DNA of 64,000 nt, taken from the NCBI RefSeq assembly GCF_018812025.1, contig NC_063051.1, forward strand, positions 5,395,896-5,459,895, given 5' to 3'. Below the pieces are notes generated by a model. That model did no database searches, was not told the DNA's origin, and saw nothing but the letters and a program-made list of their open reading frames with translations. The stretch's first letter is position 1, and the number at the start of each line of letters is the position of its first letter. The DNA comes from Megalobrama amblycephala. Taxonomy: Eukaryota > Chordata > Actinopteri > Cypriniformes > Xenocyprididae. A program made the translations under genes and the position numbers. Of this stretch, positions 55,585 through 64,000 are shown one piece after another.

Positions 55585-56160
55585 GGATTCACTGGCTGGA
55601 GCGTACTCACTGACTGGAGCGGCCTCTGGGGCGGACTCGCTGGCTGGAGCGGGCTCTGGGGCGGGCTCCCTGGATGGAGCGGGCTCTGGGGCGGACTCAC
55701 TGGCTGGAGCGGGCTCTGGGGCGGACTCACTGGCTGGAGCGGGCTCTGGGGCGGACTCACTGGCTGGAGCGGGCTCTGGGGCGGACTCACTGGCTGGAGC
55801 GGGCTCTGGGGCGGACTCACTGGCTGGAGCGGGCTCTGGGGCGGACTCACTGGCTGGAGCGGGCTCACTGGCTGGAGCGGGCTCTGGAGTGGGCTCACTG
55901 GCTGGAGCGGGCTCTGGGGCGGACTCACTGGCTGGAGCGGGCTCTGGGGCGGACTCACTGGCTGGAGCGGGCTCTGGGGCGGACTCACTGGCTGGAGCGG
56001 GCTCTGGGGCGGACTCACTGGCTGGAGCGGGCTCTGGGGCGGACTCACTGGCTGGAGCGGGCTCTGGGGCGGACTCACTGGCTGGAGCGGGCTCTGGGGC
56101 GGACTCACTGGCTGGAGCGGGCTCTGGGGCGGACTCACTGGCTGGAGCGGGCTCTGGAGT
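55585..56160. repeat. 30-bp minisatellite array (copy 2)
   Basis: Same 30-bp unit as at 54480-55080, about 18 units with one truncated unit near 55860-55875. It abuts the 18-bp array, whose unit is a shortened derivative (ACTGACTGGAGC versus ACTGGCTGGAGC). Confidence 0.88.
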
Positions 56161-56450
56161 GGACTCACTGACTGGAGCTGACTCACTGACTGGAGCTGAC
56201 TCACTGACTGGAGCTGACTCACTGACTGGAGCTGACTCACTGACTGGAGCTGACTCACTGACTGGAGCTGACTCACTGACTGGAGCTGACTCACTGACTG
56301 GAGCTGACTCACTGACTGGAGCTGACTCACTGACTGGAGCTGACTCACTGACTGGAGCTGACTCACTGACTGGAGCTGACTCACTGACTGGAGCTGACTC
56401 ACTGACTGGAGCTGACTCACTGACTGGAGCTGACTCACTGACTGGAGCGG
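56161..56450. repeat. 18-bp minisatellite, about 16 units
   Basis: Near-perfect tandem copies of ACTGACTGGAGCTGACTC. On the minus strand it encodes APVSES hexapeptides in the gag frame. The high unit identity points to recent expansion. It is absent from copy 1 of the internal duplication, which has one or two related units at about 55030-55080. Confidence 0.9.
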
Positions 56451-56901
56451 CCTCCAGGCCTTGAAGGATGGAAGAGGCCTTATTCCTTCTCCTCCTCCTC
56501 CCTTTACCGGAGTGAAGCTGAGGCTCAGTGCCCACCTCCTCTGAAGACTCTGGAGTGGACTTACAGGCAGGAACGGGCTCTGGCTGAGCGTGGGTTGCCC
56601 AACGGCTTCTGTGGGAGAGATAATGGACAAAGCGCCAAAAATCCAGGATCTGGAGCCCCTCCAACTCCCACTGAGGCAGAGGGTCGTCGAGGCATCCGTT
56701 AAATACCCCTTTAAGCGCCTCATCATTGTATCACAGCCCTCTTGAAAATTTCCAGAAAAACTGGGCAAAACACCCTACCTCTCTCCCCTCCTGTCGCAGA
56801 GCCACCACTGCCCGAACTAGAGCCATCTGCTCTCCAATGGAGGCTGGGGGACTAATCCGAATACTCATGCTGCTGGATCTAGTATTTACGGTGGTTTGTT
56901 C

Positions 56902-57267
56902 TGTCATGGGCACACAAGAACAAGATGTAGAGATCCAGTTGCAGCATAGCATTTATTGGGGAATCCAGAAACGTAAATCCAAAAGCAAGCAAGGGGTCAA
57001 AATCCAGATAATCCAGTCCACAAAACAACAAGCCAGAGATACAAAACGGTGCATATAACAAGTACATCAAACCACAACCAAGGACAGACACAACTGAGTA
57101 TAAGTAGACAGACACTAATGATGAAACACAAAACAGCTGAGTGCAATGAGTGGGATAATGAGTCCAGGGGTGAGTATGGGAATTGTAGTCCAAGGGGTGA
57201 AAACAAGAGTCCAGGATGGAGTGCCCTCTAGTGGCTGACTAGGGCACTCTCACTAGTGATCATGACA
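56902..57267 (-). repeat. 5' LTR (in element orientation)
   Basis: A 366-base partner of the LTR at 53375-53741, with the same AATAAA on the minus strand at 56952-56957. It is followed on the minus strand by a short leader (56869-56901) before the gag-like ATG at 56866-56868. I could not match the bases next to the LTR to a known tRNA primer-binding site. Confidence 0.86.
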
Positions 57268-57318
57268 ACTACAGTGAGATTCGAGCACAATATTTTTTTT
57301 TTCCTCGAGAGACACATC

Positions 57319-57633
57319 ATGCCTTGTAAACGAGCGAAGCATGGCAGTTGCTCAGTGTTTGGATGTACAAATGAACACCTTAGTATTTTTTTTAGTTTCT
57401 TCATTCGAGCCTATGAAGAAACAGTGGGTTAATTTTATTTTCTCTGGTAATACGCCTATACAACTTCCCACAGTATTGTATGTCTGCGCCACACATTTCA
57501 CCGACCACTGTTTCCTCAACGTGGGTCAATACAGCCTAGTTACTGTCGCTAATGTAAAGGTAGATAGCATCAAGTATGTGTGTGAATACACACACTGTAA
57601 CGCGAGTGTTGAACATTTCTTTGTTGTTTGAAA
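57319..57633 (+). pseudogene. THAP zinc-finger domain remnant, frameshifted
   Basis: The ATG at 57319 opens MPCKRAKHGSCSVFGCTNEH, which has the N-terminal C-x4-C half of a THAP C2CH finger. After a T-tract at about 57385-57396 the frame shifts by one. The second frame gives FEPMKKQWVNFIF with the invariant THAP Trp, then VCATHFTDHCFLNVGQYS with the second zinc pair C-x2-H and the following F..CF motif. Known: THAP domains bind DNA and occur at the N-terminus of P-element and ISL2EU-type transposase proteins. The frameshift and the lack of any downstream catalytic domain mark it as a dead copy. Confidence 0.65.
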
Positions 57634-57992
57634 CCGTTCTGCTGTTATGGCACACGCGATACCCACATTTCCAGATTGCAGAGCTTGATGTAATTGTAAA
57701 AAGATTGTAAAAACTTTTAAGATTTATGAAATATAAAATATGTAAACAGATAAATGATGTTGGTATGGTAGCACATTTTCCACAACAGCACCTATCCGAA
57801 AAGGTATTTGTAATAATAAATAATAATTTAGTTGTGCTGGTTAGTGTCTATAGTTGATAATTATATATATAATATATATACGATAGCAAATCAGAGCAAC
57901 ATGAAGAGCCAACAATGTAGGCTAGCATTAGCTACATGATAATAACTGTAACAGCTTACATAAACCAACTAAAGTACCGTATCCAGACACAA

Positions 57993-58495
57993 TGGCTGCG
58001 TCCGAAAACCTAGGTAGCTGTCTTGCTGCCTCGCTGTCTTATAAGAGAATGACTTGTATGGCAGCGTTTGTGCATGAAGGTACCTCACGAAACTGATTTC
58101 GGACAGACTTCTGAGGCAGCGTAACAGTTTAATGATCTACAGCAATATAGCGTGGGCTTTGGTGAGAACTAAACAAATAATTAATTACTACAGTAGTAAT
58201 TTCTCGATAGAAATGATATCAAAATTGAAATATGTTGGTCAGAATCGTACATTTACACACAAACTGAGCAGCAAACGCAACTTTCGGACGCCATCTTTAT
58301 TTTTCTAGCTCAACTGTCACAGAATAAAAGGCACAGGATTGTGGGATATCAAAGGCAGCTTCCTTCAAAAATCTGAGGGAGGTATCTCATGAGACAGGAA
58401 GTGAAGCTAACATTGGATTCGGACGTGCCATGATGCCTTACTACCTTGAAATGTGTCCTCAGAAGGCAGCATTTTCCAGTTTTCGGACGCAGCCA
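57993..58495. mobile_element. MITE with TGGCTGCGTCCGAAAAC termini
   Basis: Left end TGGCTGCGTCCGAAAAC and right end GTTTTCGGACGCAGCCA are exact inverted repeats. The 503-base interior (polymorphic 'GAGGCAGC' and 'TTCGGAC' blocks) has no ORF of note. It sits inside the THAP-type remnant. No clear target duplication. Confidence 0.75.
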
Positions 58496-58936
58496 ACGTT
58501 TTAAACCAAAGTGTCTTTAAGACTCACTCGGCGGCCATCTTTGAAACGCCTCTCGGGCATCCTGGGCATCATGCAATCTCTTTGAATGGGGAAACATCAA
58601 ATTCGCCAACCTTACGATTAAATTTCATATTTGAAATCGCCAATGAAATCTAACAACAACCGGCTCATAAATTTAGTTTCTAAACGCTCGAATCATGAGA
58701 AAAAAACAGTATTTTTCAGGCTGGATCAAGCTAATGCACATGCGCAGACCTACATGCGCGTCTCTTTGGAGACTCTCTACGGCCGCTGAAGTGACGCGAT
58801 GACTTTACCAGTCGGCGATTGGCTCTTATTTAGAAGGCGGGACTTATTCCGCCATATTGCGCGTTACACTTTCTCCCATTCGAAACAATACGAGTGACAC
58901 ATCTTGTGTTATTCTATAGTCTTTGTTTAAACTAAC

Positions 58937-59115
58937 CATTCGGAGATGTCCTGCTGTAGCCGCTGAGTTGCAACTTCTTCATCCGGATCAGATTCTGGGT
59001 CAAACTGAAACGCTTGAACGACTGTGTGTCTATGAGCCATTGCCATACATCCTCTGTCAACATTAGCAAATGGTACCATGGCCGCAAGCTGGTTAAGGCC
59101 ACACCCACCCTCCAC
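58937..59115 (-). pseudogene. P2RX7_C-like first exon of a transposon protein
   Basis: Minus-strand reading MAHRHTVVQAFQFDPESDPDEE, then QRLQQDISEW, with a donor GTTAGT splitting the Trp codon at 58937/58936. The acidic '[YF]QF[ED]PESD..EE' and 'W' boundary resemble the start of the P2X7 receptor C-terminal-type domain found in many fish transposon-derived proteins. No zinc-binding 'WC.C..C' continuation was found downstream within the element. A possible upstream Met at 59113-59115 extends the reading frame. Fragment only. Confidence 0.5.
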
Positions 59116-59324
59116 CTTGCCCCGCCTCTCTCCTCCTCATTAGCATTTAAAGCTACAGACCCAGAAACGGCATGTCCTGAGGAAAGCTCATTATGGGACT
59201 GGCTCGTAGTGGCTGAAATTCTGCACCAAGGCTGAATTTTGGGAAAGAGACTTCAGATACAGTACTAGGGACCACTTAGGCCTATATAAGAGCATCCAAA
59301 AAGTAGCATGTCATAGGACCTTTA

Positions 59325-60504
59325 ACTATGCACAATTATATTTTTTAGTTGCATTTATTATACAATGCATTTAGCATTGTTTTTTCTCTACCATCAACAA
59401 TCAGAAAAACATGCGTCTCACCAGTTGAAGACCACTGTTATACAGAATATTGATAGAGTTATATTGACATTACATATAGCTATAGCATTTGACAGACTCG
59501 AAATGACATAAAACTCTCCACCATGTCCAATACATACAACAAGTTCATATTATTTCTCTTATGGTTTGTGCAACTCTCAGCACATACTGCACCGCTGTAA
59601 GGAAGAGGCCGTCGAAGAGGCAGGTGCCCTATTTAAACGAACCAATGTCCCCCGCTCAGTGCCAGTGCTCTAGTTATTGCCGTTGTTGTGCTACAGTAAC
59701 TATGCCAACTCAAATGGGCATTTGCATTCAAGCCACAGGTGCTCTTTTGATTGCACAGCTTGATATTCAGAAAGCTTAGCTAGAGAGAAGGAAGTGCAGA
59801 GGCCAGACAGCCTCAGATGGAAGGGCAGCAGCTATTCAGCACGGAGGACCTGAGGAGACCAAACACACATACTGTATCTAACAACCTGCCATATCTCAGC
59901 TTTGAAGGCAGACTTTATTTAGGGATTTTTGTCTTTTTATTTTTAATCGTAGTATTGATGAAACGTGTGCGGTTAAGCTGTGCAGTAAATTTCCAGTTGA
60001 AAGAAGTGGATTAGATCATGAAATAAATAAATCCAATGTAGCCTACACATATTCATTTGGGAAATAGGTTATATTGAGTGAGAGAAAGAGTAATAGTGAT
60101 CTACCAAAGTGAAATAGTTATTTAACTTTCAGATACTGAATATGAATGTAGTTAATATTTAAACAATAAATGGAGCTATAAGGATGTGGTTATAGTAATG
60201 AGCATAGGAAGTTATTAAACTCGGATGAATGTCCTGATGTTAAAGAATCCCTGCCTCTTCTAATTGTATTCATTGCATATCTATATAAATTATTAATAAC
60301 ATTATGATTAGAAATATAATGTACAAAATCATTTAAGCAAAAAATTCAATAGCATATTGAGACTATTTTCCAATATAAAACGCATGTCTTGTTACACAGT
60401 GGAACAGTCATTCTTGTCGAAACAATTCAGATGTTCAAATGAACGTTATTTTTTTATTTATTAATTTAATTTTTATAAAATAAACCAAAATGTACAATGT
60501 GCAT
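59325..60504. other. No confident feature
   Basis: An open segment at 59817-60014 has a hydrophobic stretch (LYLGIFVFLFLIVVLM) but no splice donor in the phase needed to join the contactin exon. It is not called as a signal-peptide exon. Confidence 0.4.
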
Positions 60505-60810
60505 TACCATTTAAATGTTTGGGGTCTGTAATTTGTTTTTAAATGTTTTTAATCAATAACACAGTAAAACTAATATTGTGAAAATATTTTAAAAAATGTT
60601 TTCTGTTTTTTATTATTCCTGTGATGGCAATAATAAATCTTTCAGAAATCATTCTAATATGCTAATTTGGTGCTCATTTCTTATTATCACAGTTAAAAAC
60701 TGCTGCAAAAGAACAACATTTATTTGAAATAGATTTTTTGTAACAATATAAAAGTCTTTACTGTCACTTTTAATCAATTTAAATTTAAATGTGTCCTTGC
60801 TAAATAATAG
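60505..60810 (-). repeat. Inverted copy of the 26700-27130 repeat
   Basis: Reverse strand carries the same blocks. On plus: TTTCAGAAATCATTCTAATA, GCAAAAGAACAACATTTATT and CTTTACTGTCACTTTTAATC. Confidence 0.7.
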
Positions 60811-62011
60811 TATTACGGAGCATAATTTTTCATAGCTCCCATGTCATATTTTTTTTTTTACCTCAACATGTCCCTAGGGGCTCCATAAAGTATTAATCCC
60901 TTAAAAAAAAACTTAAACCCAAACTTAAAACGCTAGTGCATATCCAAAGTACGGACATTTGTTTGCATTTTGTTTTGTGATTATATCTTGTGATTGCACA
61001 CTGTGGAAAAGCAGTAGAGAACTGGAATGTATGTCTGTGCTAAAGAACATTTATTGCTTTAATGTTTACATTTAACCAAAAAAAAACAGATTTCAGCAGA
61101 AGATCACCTCTCATTAAATTACCCACTATAATTAACTACTGTGAATAAATAGTACTTCTTTAGATGCTTCTTTTGTATTATATTTATCCCTGTAGTAAAT
61201 TATTCCATAAAGGGGTTGGGGCAAAATCGCCCATGACAAAAAGTGATGGGGACGTGTCCTCACGGCAAATGACACCTATATGTGGAATACTGTAAGTGTG
61301 CTACTCCTCGCTCTAAATGCTTCATTAATTCCCGTCGTTCAAAGGACACACAAAAGGGAAAGTGAAAAAGGTAGCATCTCCCCCAGCGTGAGGAGGCAGG
61401 GCCCTCACCCCAGGCAAACACGCCTGGACACTTCCATTAGCTTGATGATGTGAGAGGGTAATTTTTTTTTGTCCTCGTCAAGGTTAGAGACCTGTAAAAA
61501 AGAATTTCATTCACTCAAAGAGAACGGGAAAAATCACCGGTGAGTTTTATTGGGAAAGGTAGAATGAGAAAGTGTACAGTAGAAAGCACAATTTCCCTGT
61601 GAAGGGGCTGACATGTTTCTGAGAGCTTGTTTATTCATTTAAGAAATGATACATTTCACTAGAGTAATTACCACAACATGGGGTAATTAGGGAGGTGGAT
61701 TGGTGTCTTGGCAGCAGTCAACCGAAACAACAGACCTAGCCACATTGCCATGCGTGTTACGGGCCTGCCAAAAAGAGGACGTCATGTTGATACGGTTTCT
61801 GCTACAAGAGGGGAAATGAAAGCTGTTCCTCTGGCACATGTTTACGTTGCAGATCTAATGAGCTCGGTGTGGGAAGTTGCTGGAAATAAATGAATAGCGC
61901 ACATTAGAGATAATGTGGACCTGATGTGTTCACACCTGTTTTAAAATCCAGATTCATGTTCCAAATTGTGGATTATGAGCTGTTTGTAACTCTTCTTGTT
62001 CTTTCTCCTAG
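60811..62011. other. Intron upstream of the first contactin exon
   Basis: Repeat-poor from about 61200 to 62000. It ends in the pyrimidine-rich acceptor of the exon at 62012. No branch-point claim is made. Confidence 0.5.
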
Positions 62012-62138
62012 AGAGAATTATTCGACATGGTCCAGTGTTCACGCAAGAACCCAGTGACAGTGTTTTCCCTTTGAGTGCAGAGGACAACAAGATATTTATT
62101 AACTGCAAAGCCAAGGGAAGTCCAGAGCCACATTACAA
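62012..62138 (+). CDS. cntn3/cntn4-like: Contactin exon: first half of immunoglobulin domain 1
   Basis: Seen: a 127-base exon with acceptor AG at 62010-62011 after a pyrimidine-rich tract, and donor GT at 62139. It reads RIIRHGPVFTQEPSDSVFP, then a Cys in INCKAKG, and stops in PHY. Known: contactins are GPI-anchored neuronal adhesion proteins with six Ig and four FNIII domains. The mature N-terminus starts with a GPVF.QEP motif, and the first Ig Cys lies about 23 residues downstream of it. The exon enters in phase 1 (two bases complete a codon) and leaves in phase 2, as in the family. The text resembles CNTN3 and CNTN4 most by memory, with CNTN5 and CNTN6 not excluded. No stop, frameshift or missing key residue is seen. 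The signal-peptide exon should lie upstream on the plus strand but was not identified. Confidence 0.92.
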
Positions 62139-63205
62139 GTATGACCATTTCCCTCAATATCTTCTCAGTATATAGTGGATTCCAAAAGTCTGAGATCAAA
62201 TTGAAAATATAGATTTACACCTATAAATAAATCAAATTTGAGAATTTTTTGAAACATTAAAAGAAAGAACAAATATGTGACATCGATTTTCCAAGGTCAG
62301 ATTTTCTTTGCTCTTTCGAACATAATTAAATCATATTTCAATGACCCAATTATGACAATTATTTAATTTTTCATTTCAGCTTTTGACTGAAATTGTAAAT
62401 ACTAGTAAATTAAAGTTAAATTTATAATGAAACATTTTGTCACAAGTATTTTCAGACTTTTGGACAGTGTTATTTTAATATTTTTAATATACTATTATAG
62501 TATTCATTAATATTTCGAGTTGTTTTTTTATTTTTTTATTTTTTATTTTATTTTTTACATTTTAGTGATTATGTTGTGTTTTGTCATTTTTATTATGTTT
62601 GTTTTTATATATTTAAATTTTTATTTCAGTAATTTTAGTACTTCAATTTCAGTACTTTAGTACTATTTTATTTCAGTGAGAAAATTAGAAAGTCTTCATT
62701 TTTATTTTTGTTCATTTTTTTACGGAAGAGGATTAGGGCCAAGCAATAATAAAAAAATAAAACCATCTCGAGATTAAAGTTGTTAAATTTCGAGAAAAAA
62801 GTCGAAATAAAATGTTAAGAATAAACTCGTTAAATTACGAGAAAAAACTCGTTAAATTTCAAGAAAAAAGTTGAGATTAAATGTTGAGAATAAACTCGTT
62901 AAATTACGAGAAATTTAATGAGTTTTTTCTCGTAATTTAACAACTTTAATCTCGAGATGGTTTTATTTTTTTATTATTGCTTGGCCCTAATCCTCTTCCG
63001 TATTTTTTTCTATCTGTTCTGTTTTATTTTATTTTTTATAATAGTTTTGTTAATTATAACAATGTTTTTGAGCACATTGATATTTTTTTTTTCTCTGAAG
63101 GAACTGGATTAAAACATTTTCTTTGAATAAAAAGTATTCGTATATTTTTAATGTCTACATTTCTTCTCATCATCATTATCCTGTGCTCACTCCTTTCATA
63201 TTTAG
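62139..63205 (+). other. Contactin intron between the two Ig1 exons
   Basis: Phase-2 intron of 1067 bases bounded by GT (62139) and AG (63204-63205). It is AT-rich and carries a palindromic MITE at 62722-63001 together with T-rich stretches. No other coding signal is seen in it. Confidence 0.85.
62722..63001. mobile_element. Foldback MITE in the contactin intron, 8-bp target duplication
   Basis: The element starts ACGGAAGAGGATTAGGGCC and ends with the reverse complement, so its arms are inverted repeats of about 65 bases or more. The middle holds several TCGAGATTAAA / CTCGTTAAATT modules in both orientations. It is flanked by identical octamers ATTTTTTT at 62714-62721 and 63002-63009. An 8-bp duplication is typical of hAT-mobilised elements. 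No coding capacity. Confidence 0.88.
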
Positions 63206-63381
63206 TTGGAAATTCAATGGAAAAGATCTTGACATTGACGTGGACTTCAACTACAGTCTTGCTGAGGGAAACCTTTTGATCACTAACCCTGAGGCAACTA
63301 AACACGGAGGTGTTTACCAGTGTATCGCCACTAATGCATTTGGAACCATTCTGAGCCGAGAAGCTAAAGTGGAGTTTGCAT
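63206..63381 (+). CDS. cntn3/cntn4-like: Contactin exon: second half of immunoglobulin domain 1
   Basis: Seen: a 176-base exon with acceptor TTTAG ending at 63205 and a strong donor GTAAGT at 63382. It opens with the last base of a split codon, then the Ig tryptophan (WKFNGKDLD). It continues through a [13 protein letters not shown] strand to the second Ig Cys (GVYQCIATN) and ends SREAKVEFA plus one base. Known: contactin Ig1 ends with the SREAKLQFAY pattern, so the trailing T fits the split Tyr codon of the next exon. Joined to the preceding exon it gives one complete I-set Ig fold with Cys, Trp and Cys in place. Odd: the usual Asp of the D.G.Y.C motif is His here (KHGGVYQC). The next exon lies past the window end. 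Confidence 0.92.
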
Positions 63382-64000
63382 GTAAGTGCAAATTAAACTG
63401 TATGTTTTGTATAAGTGAATGTTTGAAAATAGCTTTTGACTGTCTACCTCACACATGATTAATATAACTTTTACTACGCTGTCTGTATATGTGTCCTTTG
63501 GAAGCTTAAATGCGTAATGTGTAGAATGGCTGTTGTCATTTGGTCCATTAGTGGGTAAGATATACTTTCTTCCATGGATGTGGTAGGCTTTTAAACTGAC
63601 AACTACATTTTCACATCAGATCCCATCAGATGTCCAGTGGTACTAACTGAAATGCAACCTGTCATGGAAAATTGAAAAAAGGACTTATGTCAACAGATAA
63701 TCAGAAAGTCTGCCTCATTTATATTGTGTGAACATATGAACACATTGTTCATTTGAAATTTCACAAGTAGATGTGTCTTTTCTGGGCTTGAGTGATGCAG
63801 AAAATTGTTGTAGGACTAATTGGTGGTGCTTCACTGGCAAAATTGGCATTCACAGAGTGGGGAAAAAGCATTTTCCCAATGATTTACCTTCTCACGTAGC
63901 CATCAGTTCTGAAGTCTTGAGGAATCTTTTTTTCTCTTGACTTATGATGAGAAAAGCTTTTCATTATGTGATTTTACTTAGTTTTATTCATCTTTTTTCC
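63382..64000 (+). other. Start of the next contactin intron
   Basis: Begins with GTAAGT. No further Ig-like coding segment is found before the window ends. Confidence 0.7.

Larger units (their letters stand above)
55492..56868 (-). pseudogene. gag-like ORF with in-frame TGA, repeat-expanded (copy 2)
   Basis: Starts MSIRISPPASIGEQMALVRA and runs into a short alpha-helical segment (FAQFFWKFSRGL), where a single TGA stands at 56731-56733. It then continues in the same frame ([19 protein letters not shown], then [19 protein letters not shown]). This Y-N-D-x-A-L-K..F...L pattern followed by an 'L.F..FV..L' motif is what I recall from fish Gypsy-type gag proteins; no search was possible. A linker with a basic patch (GKGRRRRR) leads into about 16 APVSES hexapeptides, then [10 protein letters not shown] decapeptides, a second basic patch (KRRRRRKR) and a stop after DKAWRPL. 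The other internal copy has CGA (Arg) where this one has TGA, so the stop looks like CpG decay. Confidence 0.6.

Noticed and set aside
59817..60014. Possible signal peptide or membrane segment (LYLGIFVFLFLIVVLM) as the missing contactin first exon
   Set aside because: The hydrophobic stretch lies about 30 residues after the Met. No donor in phase 1 follows it, and the text has no likeness to contactin leaders.

Overview
The window reads as teleost DNA, most likely from a cyprinid-type fish. The reasons are its AT-rich non-coding character, long (TA)n, (TG)n and (TATC)n arrays, and a dense mosaic of short DNA-transposon derivatives: hAT-like elements with 8-bp target duplications, a Tc1/mariner copy, THAP-domain element remnants, and many 'GTTCACCC'-type palindromic MITEs. 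Nothing bacterial, organellar or viral was seen. No CRISPR array or tRNA/rRNA gene was seen.

Only one conserved host gene is visible, at the right edge. Two plus-strand exons (62012-62138 and 63206-63381) encode the first immunoglobulin domain of a contactin (CNTN3/4/5/6 group). They have correct splice sites and the intron phases expected of the family (phase 1, 2, 1). The signal-peptide exon and the promoter were not found, and the next exon lies beyond 64000. Everything from 1 to 62011 is therefore best read as the large 5' intron and/or upstream intergenic region of this gene; that part is inference.

Layout. 1-390: edge fragment of a P2RX7_C-like transposon exon. 390-15000: mostly anonymous AT-rich DNA with MITEs, including a nested pair at 6363-7832. 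15026-16567: a decayed Tc1/mariner transposon with TA target sites. 18290-20426: a foldback MITE inside another repeat, then a hAT-type element with a perfect 8-bp duplication. 23087-23416: a foldback element with its target duplication. 25000-36650: repeats of several families, a near-perfect hairpin at 28409-28541 and a 1.75-kb TIR element at 34895-36642. 39216-39975: long microsatellites. 42052-42962: a hAT element. 44499-45120: second copy of a repeat also present at 30028-30830. 50040-50835: a decayed 19-bp satellite. 52227-52577: a repeat fragment between two (TA)n arrays. 53117-59324: a nested transposon complex.

The complex is the most informative part. A THAP/P2RX7_C-type DNA transposon remnant, with matching ends at 53117 and 59324, is split by a very young LTR retroelement on the minus strand (53375-57267, 5-bp target duplication ACTAC). 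The LTRs differ at only two places. The element carries a gag-like N-terminus but no pol. Its body is a set of in-frame minisatellites (18, 27 and 30 bp), and about 1.3 kb of it is tandemly duplicated at a 7-bp microhomology. About 40 bp of the host sequence flanking the insertion also occurs inside the element, next to the opposite LTR; insertion alone does not explain this.
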